Of a stretch of DNA of 64,000 nucleotides, positions 50,230-58,799 are shown piece after piece (the first letter of the stretch is position 1; each line of letters starts with the position of its first letter). The DNA lies in assembly GCF_000427885.1 (NCBI RefSeq), contig NZ_KE386602.1, forward strand, positions 214,206-278,205, in the 5' to 3' direction. This stretch comes from Glycomyces tenuis DSM 44171 (GTDB taxonomy: Bacteria; Actinomycetota; Actinomycetes; Mycobacteriales; Micromonosporaceae). Position numbers and translations under genes: made by a program. The notes beneath the pieces are model-generated. The model worked only from the letters and a program-made list of their open reading frames with translations, did no database searches and was not told the DNA's origin.

Positions 50230-51660
50230 CTAGGCCGACGAGCAGGCCACTTGGGGCGAGGCTCCGGAGCCGCTGGCGACGAAGCCGAAGACCTCGCGGC
50301 TCTGGCCCGCCGCGACGCTGCCGTTCCAGCCGACGTCGGCGGCCGTCACCGTCGATCCCGACTGCGACCAGTCGGCGTTCCACGCCGAGTCGATCGACTG
50401 CCCGCCGGGCCAGTCCCAGTTGAGGCTCCAGCCGTCGAGGTCGCTGCCGGCGGTGACGGTGACGTTGCCCTGCCAGCCCGAGCCCCATTCGTTGACCACC
50501 TCGATCGAGGCCGTGCACTCGCCCTCGGGCGGGTCGGTGGGGTCGTCCGGCGGATCGGTCGGGTCCCCGCCGGAGTCGCACGCGGGGTTGGTGTGGGTGA
50601 GCAGGCCGAGGCGCCAGGGCCACTGGGAGTACTCGCCGGAGGCGTTCGGGTCCATGCCCTGGTAGAGGTACCGCATGTCGCACGGGTCGATGGTCATCGT
50701 CTGGTCGACCTGGTCGCGGATGAGTTCGCCGTGGCTGATGTCGCGCGTCCAGGCGCCGCCGGGGAAGGTGACGTTGTTGGAGCGGGCGAACGGGTTCGAC
50801 TCGGTGTCGGCCAGCGGCGTCCACTCGTTGAAGTTCGCGTCCAGCCGGTCGGAGGTCCACGAGCGGAAGTACCGCTTGCCGTCCGAGCCGATGGCCTCGA
50901 CGATGAGCAGGTACTGGCCGGTGTCGCCGACCTTGTAGACGTTGGTGGCCTCGAACAGGTCGTTGCTGGAGGACTGCATGAACAGCTCGACGTCGCCGAA
51001 ACCGTTCGGGAACTCCGCCACGGTCGTCTGGGCGCGGTAGAACTGCTGCTTGTCGTTGTTGAAGAACAGGTAGCAGTTCACCTCGTCGCAGGTGACCCAG
51101 TAGTCGACGATGTAGGACGAGTTCGCGTCCGCGGGGCCGTGCGAGTCCATGAAGTTCTGCGGCGCGGTGGCCGACTCGGGCGAACCGGGGTCGTCCAGCA
51201 GCGAGAACGAGGGCAGGCCGGTCTGGTAGACCAGGTACCACTCGTCTCGCGGTTCGAAGTAGAACACCTGCGGCGCGGCCCGGTAGCCGCCGCCGACCGC
51301 GGTGGTCGTCAGGTGCGTCTGCGGCACCGAGTTCGCCTGCGACCAGTCGGTGAAGCCGCCGAAGTAGGTCAGCGACCAGCCGCCGCCGGTGTCGGCGGTG
51401 GTGGCGTACACGTGGTACTCGCCTTCGTACTCGATCACCGACGGGTCCTTGATCGACACCAGGGTCCGGCCCGGCGCCGTCTGCTGCGGCGCGACGAGTT
51501 CGCCGGAGGACTCCCAGGTGAAGCTGTCGGGGAGGGCGTCGGCCTGTGCCGGGGAGGCCGACGGGTCCGCCGCGGCGGTGACCGCCGTGGCGGCCAGTGC
51601 CGCCACCGCCGCCACCGCGACGGCCAAGGTCTTCGACCTCGCTCGGAGCGTTGTGGACAT
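50230..51660 (-). CDS. Secreted GH62 alpha-L-arabinofuranosidase with CBM2 (476 aa)
   Basis: Sec signal (AVAVAAVAALAATAVTAAA). GH62 core from about residue 45: LVSIKDPSVIEYEGEYHVYA carries the catalytic base Asp72, and LIVEAIGSDGKRYFRSWTSD the catalytic acid Glu. A Pro/Asp linker near residue 365 leads to a C-terminal CBM2 (ECTASIEVVNEWGSGWQGNV onward, with framing Cys). GH62 releases arabinose from arabinoxylan; CBM2 binds cellulose or xylan. The upstream region holds a xylanase-type operator. Confidence 0.93.
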   Translation of the reverse strand: MSTTLRARSKTLAVAVAAVAALAATAVTAAADPSASPAQADALPDSFTWESSGELVAPQQTAPGRTLVSIKDPSVIEYEGEYHVYATTADTGGGWSLTYFGGFTDWSQANSVPQTHLTTTAVGGGYRAAPQVFYFEPRDEWYLVYQTGLPSFSLLDDPGSPESATAPQNFMDSHGPADANSSYIVDYWVTCDEVNCYLFFNNDKQQFYRAQTTVAEFPNGFGDVELFMQSSSNDLFEATNVYKVGDTGQYLLIVEAIGSDGKRYFRSWTSDRLDANFNEWTPLADTESNPFARSNNVTFPGGAWTRDISHGELIRDQVDQTMTIDPCDMRYLYQGMDPNASGEYSQWPWRLGLLTHTNPACDSGGDPTDPPDDPTDPPEGECTASIEVVNEWGSGWQGNVTVTAGSDLDGWSLNWDWPGGQSIDSAWNADWSQSGSTVTAADVGWNGSVAAGQSREVFGFVASGSGASPQVACSSA

Positions 51661-51954
51661 GACAAGCCTTTCGCTTGGGGGACGCTGCGGTCGCCTTGCC
51701 GATCGCAGCCTTGGGGCGCGGCGAAACTTTCGGTGACGACTCCGAAATTTCCAGACCGCATGGACAGCGTAACGCTTTGATTCGATGAATGTAAATGCCT
51801 AGATTAAGGAAATGTTCTCGGTAACTGGGCGGAGCACCGGGGAGCCGAAAGGCGCTCGGCGCCCCGGCTCGAGGAACGGGATTCGAGCACGCCGACGGCG
51901 CCGAACGGCGCCTTCGGCGTCCGGTCGGCTCTCGGTCGGCGTCGCGGCTCGGGC
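51661..51954. promoter_or_regulatory. GH62 promoter region with CGAAACTTTCG and AGCGTAACGCT operators
   Basis: CGAAACTTTCG (51722-51732) equals the palindrome known from actinomycete xylanase promoters, where it is a negative element. A degenerate second copy, CGAAATTTCC, lies at 51743-51752. AGCGTAACGCT (51766-51776) is a separate perfect 11-base palindrome. All three lie 60-120 bases upstream of GH62. No gene is visible in the rest. Confidence 0.7.
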
Positions 51955-52983
51955 TCAGCGCCCGGTGAGGACGAGGATCTTGCTCGCGTCGAGCCCTCCG
52001 GCGGCGAGCTCGGCGAAGGCCTTCGGGCCCGCGTCGAACGCGACGCGGTCGTCGATGAGGTGCTCCAGGCCCGCGGGCAGGGTGGCGACCCACTCGGCGG
52101 TCCGGCGGAACTCCTCGGAGGGGTAGCAGAAGCTGCCGATGACGCTGCGCTCGTCGGTGCTGATCGCGTACGCCGAGAGGGAGACGTCGGGAGCGCCCAT
52201 GCCGACCAGGACGACGCGGGCGGCGCGCTCGGAGGCGGCGAAGGCCCCGGCGAGGCTGCCGCTGCTGCCGACCGCGTCGATGACCACTGTGGCCGGGCCG
52301 CCGAGGGCTTCGCCCACGAGTTCGGCGAGGTCGCCGCGCGAGGGGTCGACGGCGGCGAAGCCGAGGGCCGTCACCAGGTCCCGGCGACCGGCGCTCAGCT
52401 CGCTGACCGCGACCCGTGCGGCGCCGAGGCGGCGGGCGGCCAGGGCGCAGGCCTGCCCGATCGGGCCGCCGCCGACGACCAGGACACGGTCCTCGGGGGC
52501 CGTGCGGCCGCGCACGGCGGCGTGGTAGCCGACGGCGAGCGGCTCCACCAGGGCGCCGTACTCGATCGGCACCTCGGGCGGCAGCGGGACGACGTTGCGG
52601 GCGGGCACGGTCATGTACTCGGCGAACGCGGAGCTCAAAGCGGGGTCGACGCCGATGACGCGGCGGCGCGCGCAGTGCTGTTCGCTGCCCGCCCCGCACT
52701 GGGGGCACGCGCCGCAGCCGATGACGGGGTTGACCGTGGCGGGGGCGCCGACGGTCAGGTCCTCGCCGACGGCCTCGCCGAGCGCGGCGATGCGGCCGAC
52801 GGTCTCGTGGCCCATGATCTGGCCGGGGTGGCGCCTGCCGTTCTCGCCGGTGTAGCCGTGCAGGTCGGAGCCGCAGATGCCGGTCGCGACGATCTCGAGC
52901 AGCACTTCGCCCGCGGCCGGGACGGGGTCGGGCGCCTCCTCGACGCGCAGGTCGTCGGGTCCGTGGAAGACGAGGGCTCTCAT
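51955..52983 (-). CDS. Zinc-dependent alcohol/polyol dehydrogenase (342 aa)
   Basis: MDR family with catalytic zinc ligands Cys in ATGICGSDLHGY and His in MGHETVG, and structural zinc cysteines CGACPQCGAGSEQHC. Rossmann motif VLVVGGGPIGQACALA. Resembles L-idonate/sorbitol/threonine dehydrogenases. Start 52983 is used since GGAG lies six bases upstream, rather than the ATG four codons earlier. It is divergent from the LacI gene and presumably regulated by it; the polyol or sugar acid is unknown. Confidence 0.87.
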   Translation of the reverse strand: MRALVFHGPDDLRVEEAPDPVPAAGEVLLEIVATGICGSDLHGYTGENGRRHPGQIMGHETVGRIAALGEAVGEDLTVGAPATVNPVIGCGACPQCGAGSEQHCARRRVIGVDPALSSAFAEYMTVPARNVVPLPPEVPIEYGALVEPLAVGYHAAVRGRTAPEDRVLVVGGGPIGQACALAARRLGAARVAVSELSAGRRDLVTALGFAAVDPSRGDLAELVGEALGGPATVVIDAVGSSGSLAGAFAASERAARVVLVGMGAPDVSLSAYAISTDERSVIGSFCYPSEEFRRTAEWVATLPAGLEHLIDDRVAFDAGPKAFAELAAGGLDASKILVLTGR

Positions 52984-53175
52984 CGTGTGCTCCATTGCGG
53001 TTCGGGTGCCAGGCGAGCGAGTCGAGGCTAGTCAGCTCCGACTCGGGTGTCAAGGCGTCGGGCCGCCCGGGCGCGGGGGCGGACGCGCGATGGGATCGCC
53101 CCGTTGGGGATTCGTTTTCGAACACGCTTGCGTTAGGCTGGTCGCAGCTTTCCCGGCACCGCCCTTGACCGCCTT

Positions 53176-53187
53176 GCAATCGTTTGC
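53176..53187. promoter_or_regulatory. LacI-family operator between dehydrogenase and lacI-like gene
   Basis: GCAATCGTTTGC has the central CG and GCAA/TTGC arms of LacI-GalR operators, 53 bases upstream of the LacI start in the 256-base divergent region. Likely autoregulatory and shared with the dehydrogenase. Confidence 0.6.
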
Positions 53188-53239
53188 GTAATTTTATGGA
53201 AGATCATCGATCCAAGCGAACCGACAGAGGACTCCTCCA

Positions 53240-54244
53240 GTGGCCGTGACCATCAAAGACGTCGCCAAAGAAGCGCGGGTGCACATGTCGACCGTCTCCC
53301 GCGCCTTCTCCATGCCGCACCGGCTGCGGCCCGAGACCCGCACGCGGGTCCTGGAGGCGGCGCGCCGCCTGGGCTACCGGCCCAGCCGGGTGGCGCGGGC
53401 GCTCACCACCGGCCGCACCCACAACATCGGTTTCATCGTCGCCGACATCGCCAACCCGTTCTTCCCGCCGATGATCAAGGCCGCCGAGCACGCCGCCCGC
53501 GCCCGCGACTACCACCTGTTCATCGCCGACGCCTCGGAGGACCCGGCGATCGAGACCGAGCTGGTGGACGCGCTCGCCAAGCAGGTGGACGGGGTGGTCC
53601 TGTGCGGGCCGCGCATCGCCAACGCCAAGATCGAGCGGCTCAGCGAGAACATTCCGATCGCGCTGGTCAACCGCAAGATCAGCGGCATCCCCTCGGTCAC
53701 GATGGACGTCGTCCACGGCGCCGAGACGGCCATCGCCCACCTGCTGGAGCTGGGGCACCGGAAACTGGCCTACGTGTCCGGTCCGCGCCAGTCCTGGACG
53801 AACGGCCAGATCAGCCGCACGGTGACCGCCGCGTCCGAGGGCCGGGCGAGCGTCACGGTCCTGGGCCCGAACACGCCGAACGAGAACGCCGGGCTCGCCG
53901 TGGCCGAGCAGATCGCCGACTCGGGCGTCACGGCGGTGCTGGCCTACAACGACCTGCTGGCGATCGGCCTGATGGAGGGCCTCCACAATCTGGGCGTGGA
54001 CGTGCCGGGGGACGTCAGCGTCATCGGCGTCGACGACACGGTGCTCGCCCGCCTGGCGCGCCCGCGCCTGACCACGATCGTGGTGCCCACGGCGGACGCG
54101 GGCACCGCGGCGGTGGACTTGCTGCTCCAGTACACCGCGGGCGACGACGAGCTCGCCGCGCGCACTGCGGGCCAGGTCTCGCTCCCGACGCAGCTGGTCG
54201 TCCGCGACTCCACCGCTCCCCCGCCGGGCGCGGCGAGCGCATGA
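53240..54244 (+). CDS. LacI family transcriptional regulator (334 aa)
   Basis: Classic LacI helix-turn-helix and hinge at residues 3-58: TIKDVAKEARVHMSTVSRAF, RRLGYRPSRVARAL. The periplasmic-binding-protein-like core (IGFIVADIANPFFPPMIKAA, VLAYNDLLAIGLMEGL, VIGVDDTVLARLARPRLT) binds a sugar effector. GTG start 53240 follows AGAGGA. Neighbours on both sides are carbohydrate genes, so it is the best candidate for control of the dehydrogenase and perhaps the CBM2 and ABC transporter genes. Confidence 0.93.
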   Translation: MAVTIKDVAKEARVHMSTVSRAFSMPHRLRPETRTRVLEAARRLGYRPSRVARALTTGRTHNIGFIVADIANPFFPPMIKAAEHAARARDYHLFIADASEDPAIETELVDALAKQVDGVVLCGPRIANAKIERLSENIPIALVNRKISGIPSVTMDVVHGAETAIAHLLELGHRKLAYVSGPRQSWTNGQISRTVTAASEGRASVTVLGPNTPNENAGLAVAEQIADSGVTAVLAYNDLLAIGLMEGLHNLGVDVPGDVSVIGVDDTVLARLARPRLTTIVVPTADAGTAAVDLLLQYTAGDDELAARTAGQVSLPTQLVVRDSTAPPPGAASA

Positions 54245-54257
54245 TCTGATCCGGTTC

Positions 54258-54291
54258 GACGGGCCGGGCGCGTTCCCGCGCCCGGCCCGTC
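54258..54291. terminator. Bidirectional terminator, 15-bp perfect stem
   Basis: GACGGGCCGGGCGCG and its complement flank a TTCC loop between the lacI-like gene and the convergent CBM2/Cip1-like gene. Confidence 0.85.
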
Positions 54292-54309
54292 ATCGCATCG
54301 CTCGGGGCT

Positions 54310-55518
54310 TCAGCAGCCGATGCGCTCGGTGCCGAAGGCGACGTCGTCGTACCAGAGGGTGTCGGAGTCGGAGCCGTAGCTCTCCCAGCCGAGCCGGAGG
54401 TCCACCAGGGACGGGTTCCAGCCGGCCTTGTTCAGCCACTGCCCGTCGATGTCGTGCGTCGGCACGCCGTCGACGACCAGGCCTTCGACGAGGGCGCCGT
54501 CGACCCAGGTGCTCAGGTCGCCGCCGGAGATCTGGAACTCCACGCACGTCCAGGTGTCGACCGGCAGGGGCTCGCTCATCGAGACGCCGTTGGGGCTCTG
54601 CTCGGGCAGCGTCGCGTCGTCGGACTCGCGGTTCCACTGGAGCGCGCCGTTCTGGCCGCCCAGGCGCAGGTCGGCGCCGCCGTCGTTCGCGTCCTCCATG
54701 GCGACCATGGTGGTGTGGGTGGCGGGCTGAGCGGTGGTGTGCCGCACGTAGAAGCGGAACCACTCGGTGCCTGCGGGGAGCTCGCGTCCGACGAAGACGT
54801 GGTTGCAGTACGTCGCGCCGCCGTCGACGCGGACCGACTTCTCGCCGCTGTGGACGACGGACTCGTCCACCGTGGCGGTCCCGGTGCCGGTGCAGTCGGG
54901 GGCGCCGACGGTCCAGTCGCCGCCGGGGGTGGTCCCGGTCTGGTCCTCGAAGCCGTCGCAGACGGCTCCGGCGGGGCACTCGCCCTGGTCCGGCGGGTCG
55001 GTCGGGTCGTCGGGATCGGTGGTCGGATCGTCCGGCGTGGTGGGATCGTCGGGATCGGTGGTCGGGTCGTCGGGCTCGGTGGTCTGGTCGGCCTCGCCGC
55101 AGACGGTCCCGTTGAGGCTGAAGGACTCGGGCTGAGCGGCGGCGCCGCCGACGACCAGGCCGAACAGCTCGCGGGTCTGCCCGGCCGCGACGGTGGCGTT
55201 CCAGCCGACGTCGGAGCCGGTGAACGCGGCGCCCGACTGGCTCCAGTCGACGTTCCAGGCGCTCTGCACGGCGGCTCCGGCGGGCAGGTCGAACTCCAGC
55301 GTCCAACCGTCGACGGCCTCCGTTCCCGTCGTGAGCGACACGGTCGCCTGGTGACCGGTCCCCCAGTCGCTGACGACGGTGTACTCCACCGCGTCGCAGG
55401 CGGCGGCCTGTGCCGGGCTCGCCGCCACCACCGCGAGCGTCGCGGCGGCCAGCGCCCCCGACGCGGCGGCGACGGCCCCGATCAAGCGGGACCGCCTTCG
55501 AGTTCGCATGACGTCCAT
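54310..55518 (-). CDS. Secreted CBM2 protein with Cip1-like C-terminal domain (402 aa)
   Basis: Signal peptide (RRRSRLIGAVAAASGALAAA). Residues 40-145 are CBM2 (EYTVVSDWGTGHQATVSLTT, WTLEFDLPAGAAVQSAWNVD). A repetitive linker of Pro/Asp/Thr units (about 160-200) leads to a C-terminal beta-jellyroll: CDGFEDQTGTTPGGDWTVG, then HSGEKSVRVDGGATYCNHVF and WYDDVAFGTERIGC. This is reminiscent of the Cip1 cores of fungal and actinobacterial cellulolytic secretomes, for which a polyuronate-lyase activity has been discussed. Start ATG 55518 lies behind AAGGAGG. Confidence 0.8.
   Translation of the reverse strand: MDVMRTRRRSRLIGAVAAASGALAAATLAVVAASPAQAAACDAVEYTVVSDWGTGHQATVSLTTGTEAVDGWTLEFDLPAGAAVQSAWNVDWSQSGAAFTGSDVGWNATVAAGQTRELFGLVVGGAAAQPESFSLNGTVCGEADQTTEPDDPTTDPDDPTTPDDPTTDPDDPTDPPDQGECPAGAVCDGFEDQTGTTPGGDWTVGAPDCTGTGTATVDESVVHSGEKSVRVDGGATYCNHVFVGRELPAGTEWFRFYVRHTTAQPATHTTMVAMEDANDGGADLRLGGQNGALQWNRESDDATLPEQSPNGVSMSEPLPVDTWTCVEFQISGGDLSTWVDGALVEGLVVDGVPTHDIDGQWLNKAGWNPSLVDLRLGWESYGSDSDTLWYDDVAFGTERIGC
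54984..55085 (-). repeat. Tandem PDDPTT-type linker repeat in the CBM2/Cip1-like gene
   Basis: Imperfect direct repeats (about 15-18 bases, GGATCGTCGGGATCGGTGGT-like) encode alternating Pro, Asp and Thr. A flexible linker between binding and catalytic parts; prone to length changes by slippage. Confidence 0.8.
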
Positions 55519-55575
55519 GCGAGGACCTCCTTCGGCCCGGTGCGCGGCGCACTCACGATCGCGGACACAGGCCAA

Positions 55576-55597
55576 GACATTGATTACGACATTGATT
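55576..55597. promoter_or_regulatory. Tandem GACATTGATT repeat in the CBM2/Cip1-like promoter
   Basis: Two copies of GACATTGATT, 12 bases apart start to start, lie about 60 bases upstream of the ATG at 55518, in an AT-rich patch. They could be direct-repeat operator sites or part of the promoter. Confidence 0.4.
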
Positions 55598-55663
55598 GCC
55601 TTGAATATTATGGCCCATGTCGAGGCTCAATGGAAGCGCGCCCACGAATCGATTCGCCCGAAA

Positions 55664-55701
55664 CGTCCCGGCCCGGGGCGGCGAGCCGCCGGGCCGGGAC
55701 G
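55664..55701. terminator. Operon-end stem-loop
   Basis: CGTCCCGGCCCG and CGGGCCGGGACG pair perfectly around a GC-rich inner hairpin, 5 bases beyond the stop of the cellulase-like gene. It ends the six-gene sugar operon. Confidence 0.8.
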
Positions 55702-55705
55702 GCCC

Positions 55706-57022
55706 TCAGCCCTCGGCCTCCACGCCCTTGCCTTCCAGGAAGAGGGCGTTGCATTCGCGCTGGAGTTCCTCCTCGGCCCACATCGCGTGCTGCGGCGCGG
55801 CGTTGGAGCACACGATCGAGCCCCAGGCGCCGACCTCGCGGGAGAGCGCCATCGCGTCGCGGCAGATCTGCGCGCCGACCGGCCCCTCCTCGAAGCGGCA
55901 GTCGCGCGGCGTGTAGCCCACCCAGCCCTCGCCGAAGACCAGCGGGACGCCGAGGCGCTTCGCGTGGTCGGCGGCCGTGCCGATCCACTCGCGCAGCTGC
56001 TGGGCCATCGCGATCCGGTGGGCGCCGTAGCGCTCGTAGAGCCAGCGGTCCACCTTCTCGGGGTCGCACCAGTCGTGGACGTAGATCTCGCCGTGGCCCA
56101 CGATCGAGGCGTGCCGCTTCCACTCCTCGTCGGCCGGGGGCGCCCACTCGGTGAAGAGGGGCGCACCGGGCCTGAGCAGCTCGGCGTCGGCGCGTTCCTG
56201 CGGGAAGTCGGCCGCCTCGCCGCGCAGGGCGAACTCCCGGACCAGGTCGTCCAGGACGCCGTAGACGTAGGGGTGGACCACGAGCGCGCTCGCGTTGCGG
56301 GGCAGGCCTCGCAGCGCCGTCACCGGCACGCCCGCGTAGTTCGGCGCGCACAGGACCTCGGGGTGGCGCGCGGCGAAGGCGTCGATGCCCGCCTCCAGGC
56401 GCTCGCGCAGCTCCACGACCGGGTCCTCCTCGCCGGGCAGCCCGGCGGTGAGGTGCCCGGCCTGGACCTCGTTGTGGAGCTCGACGAGGGCCACGGTGCG
56501 GGCGAGGCCGTGCTCGGCGAGGAAGTCCACGAGATCGGCCGCGGCCTCGCCGAGGACGGTGAGCCGCTCGTCCGGGTCGATCGCGTGCAGGGCGTCGTAC
56601 CAGGCGCGGTCGGCGGCGAAGGCCGGGCTCTGCTGGTACTCCCAGGAGGAGACGACGACGGCCACGCCGTGGCGGTCGGCGGCGCGGAAGAACTCCAGGA
56701 GGTGGGCCTTCGCGTCGATCACCGTGGGCTCGCGGACGTCGTACCAGCGCACACGCGAGGCGTAGCCGTCGCCGATCGGCTCGAGCCGCAGCGCGGACGT
56801 GTCCAGGCCGGAGCGGAACAGCAGGAACGGCATGGCGCAGATGCGCACGGCGTTGTAGCCGAGCTCGCGGGCCCGCGCGAAGGCGGCGTCGAGGTCCTCG
56901 AACGGTTCGCCGGGTCCGGTGCGGACGTACCAGGAGAAGTCCCAGAGGGTGATCGCGAGCCTCTCCGGCAGGTGGTCGGGAATCGTGCTGGCGCTCAAAG
57001 CGCTCCTTCCGGTGGTGGTCAT
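55706..57022 (-). CDS. Intracellular cellulase-like glycosidase (GH5-type fold, 438 aa)
   Basis: Cellulase-like/sugar-binding TIM-barrel protein: LAITLWDFSWYVRTGPGEPF near the N-terminus, VALVELHNEVQAGH (about residue 173) with the NE acid/base pair, and VFGEGWVGYTPRDC (about residue 372) with the nucleophile-like Glu. No signal peptide, so it acts inside. Last gene of the operon; its ATG overlaps the upstream permease stop (ATGA). It may split imported oligosaccharides; substrate uncertain. Confidence 0.82.
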   Translation of the reverse strand: MTTTGRSALSASTIPDHLPERLAITLWDFSWYVRTGPGEPFEDLDAAFARARELGYNAVRICAMPFLLFRSGLDTSALRLEPIGDGYASRVRWYDVREPTVIDAKAHLLEFFRAADRHGVAVVVSSWEYQQSPAFAADRAWYDALHAIDPDERLTVLGEAAADLVDFLAEHGLARTVALVELHNEVQAGHLTAGLPGEEDPVVELRERLEAGIDAFAARHPEVLCAPNYAGVPVTALRGLPRNASALVVHPYVYGVLDDLVREFALRGEAADFPQERADAELLRPGAPLFTEWAPPADEEWKRHASIVGHGEIYVHDWCDPEKVDRWLYERYGAHRIAMAQQLREWIGTAADHAKRLGVPLVFGEGWVGYTPRDCRFEEGPVGAQICRDAMALSREVGAWGSIVCSNAAPQHAMWAEEELQRECNALFLEGKGVEAEG

Positions 57023-57891
57023 GATTTCACCGCCCCGGCGGTCAGGCCGGAGACGAGCTGCTTGCGCAGCAGGATGAACACGGCGATCGCGGGGATCGCC
57101 GCGAGGATCGACCCGGCCATGACCAGGTCGTACTGGCGGCCTTCGGCGCCGAACAGGGCCTGGAGGCCCAGCGGGACGGTGTAGTACTCGGGTTCGGAGA
57201 CGATGACCAGCGGCCACAGCAGGTTGTTGTAGGTGGTCAGGAAGCTCCACACGCCGAGCGCGCCGATGGCCGGGCGCAGCAGGGGCAGCACGATGCTCCA
57301 GAAGATGCGGAACTCCGAGCAGCCGTCGATGCGGGCGGCGCTGAGCAGCTCGTCGGGGATGGCCTGCTCGGTGTACTGGCGCATCATGAAGATCCCGAAC
57401 GCGGGGGCCACCCACGGGACGATCAGGGCGAACAGCGGATGCGCGAGGCCGAGCTTGGCGACCAGGATGAACAGCGGCACGAGGATGACCGCGAGCGGGA
57501 TCGCCAGCGAGGAGAACATGACGTCGAACAGCAGCCGTTTGCCGCGGAACTCGTACTTGGCGAAGCCGAAGCCCGCCAGGGAGCAGAAGAACACCACGGC
57601 GACGGTGCTCAGCAGCGCCACGACGGTGCTCATGAGCATCCACCGCCAGAACGGCTGCTCGGCGAGCAGGTTCGCGAAGTTCTCGAACGTGACCGGGTCC
57701 GGCCACAGCCTCGGCGGGAACGCGAAGATCTCGCTGCGCTCCTTGAACGACGAGGACAGCGCCCACGCCAGGGGCGCGAAGTAGACCAGGGCGAGCAGGA
57801 CGAGGGTCGCGTACAGGGCGATCCGTCCGGCGCCGGAGGGGCGCCTCCGGTCTCGGGCGGCGGCCTCGGGCGTGTCGGTGGCGGCGTTCAT
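57019..57891 (-). CDS. ABC sugar permease, MalG/CarbF type (290 aa)
   Basis: Six transmembrane helices with the inner-membrane permease loop EAA-like signature (AARIDGCSEFRIFWSIVLPLLRPA) that docks the ATPase. Starts MNAATDTPEA, behind GGAGG. Overlaps the previous permease by 4 bases. Second permease of the importer; the ATPase is not encoded nearby. Confidence 0.93.
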   Translation of the reverse strand: MNAATDTPEAAARDRRRPSGAGRIALYATLVLLALVYFAPLAWALSSSFKERSEIFAFPPRLWPDPVTFENFANLLAEQPFWRWMLMSTVVALLSTVAVVFFCSLAGFGFAKYEFRGKRLLFDVMFSSLAIPLAVILVPLFILVAKLGLAHPLFALIVPWVAPAFGIFMMRQYTEQAIPDELLSAARIDGCSEFRIFWSIVLPLLRPAIGALGVWSFLTTYNNLLWPLVIVSEPEYYTVPLGLQALFGAEGRQYDLVMAGSILAAIPAIAVFILLRKQLVSGLTAGAVKS

Positions 57892-58799
57892 CGGGTCCTC
57901 CCTACGCCGAAGGCGCTGATGCTGAGTCGGCCCAGCGCGAAGACGATGAGGAACATGACGACGCCCGCGGCCGCGGCGTAGCCGAGCTCGAAGCGCTGGA
58001 AGCCGGCCCGGTAGATGAACATCGACACCGACATCGTGGACTCGCCGGGGCCGCCCTGGGTGAGCAGGAACGGCTCCTCGAAGATCTGCGCGGTGTTGAC
58101 CAGCATGGTCACGGCGATGAAGGCGGTGACGGGCCCCAGCTGCGGCAGGGTGACCGAGAAGAAGCGGCGGACGGGGCCGGCGCCGTCGACCTCGGCGGCC
58201 TCGTGCAGCTCGCGCGGGATGTTCTGGAGCCCCGCGAGGAAGAACATCGTCAGGAAGCCGGTCCAGCGCCACAGCACGAGGACGACGACGACGATCCGCG
58301 CCCACAGCGGGTCGGTGAGCCAGGAGATGCCGCCGAAGCCGAACAGCGCCTCCAGGACGGCGTTGAACAGGCCGTACTCGCCGTCGAAGATCAGCCCGAA
58401 GATCAGGGCGATGATGATCGGCGACAGGACGACCGGCATGAAGTAGACGAGGCGGAAGAAGTCCCGCAGCTTGAGGCCGCGCGCGTTCAGCGCCTGCGCG
58501 ATGAGCAGCGAGGCCGGCAGGACGACGGCGAGCGCGAAGACGGTGTAGAACGCCGTGTTGAGCAGCGAGGTCCCGAAGCTGGGGTCCTGGAACAGCCGCG
58601 CGTAGTTGTCGAAGCCGATGAAGTCGGGCGTGCCGAGCCCGGCCCATTCGGTCAGGCTCAAGTAGAAGCCCGCGCCGATGGGCACGAGCATGAAGACGGT
58701 GAACAGCAGGAAGAACGGGGAGATGAAGGCGTAGGGCGCCCATTGCCGCTGCCCGCTGCTCCGGCGTCCGGTCCGGGTGGTGGTCGTGGTGGCGCTCAT
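57888..58799 (-). CDS. ABC sugar permease, MalF/CarbE type (303 aa)
   Basis: Six transmembrane helices; the EAA loop is HEAAEVDGAGPVRRFFSVTLPQLGPVTA. Starts MSATTTTTRTG. It overlaps the binding-protein gene by 4 bases (ATGA), and the next permease by 4. Forms the membrane pore together with its neighbour. Confidence 0.93.
   Translation of the reverse strand: MSATTTTTRTGRRSSGQRQWAPYAFISPFFLLFTVFMLVPIGAGFYLSLTEWAGLGTPDFIGFDNYARLFQDPSFGTSLLNTAFYTVFALAVVLPASLLIAQALNARGLKLRDFFRLVYFMPVVLSPIIIALIFGLIFDGEYGLFNAVLEALFGFGGISWLTDPLWARIVVVVLVLWRWTGFLTMFFLAGLQNIPRELHEAAEVDGAGPVRRFFSVTLPQLGPVTAFIAVTMLVNTAQIFEEPFLLTQGGPGESTMSVSMFIYRAGFQRFELGYAAAAGVVMFLIVFALGRLSISAFGVGRTR

Noticed and set aside
54984-55085. 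Repeats in the CBM2 gene as mobile or CRISPR sequence
   Set aside because: In-frame protein linker repeats; no spacers or inverted ends.
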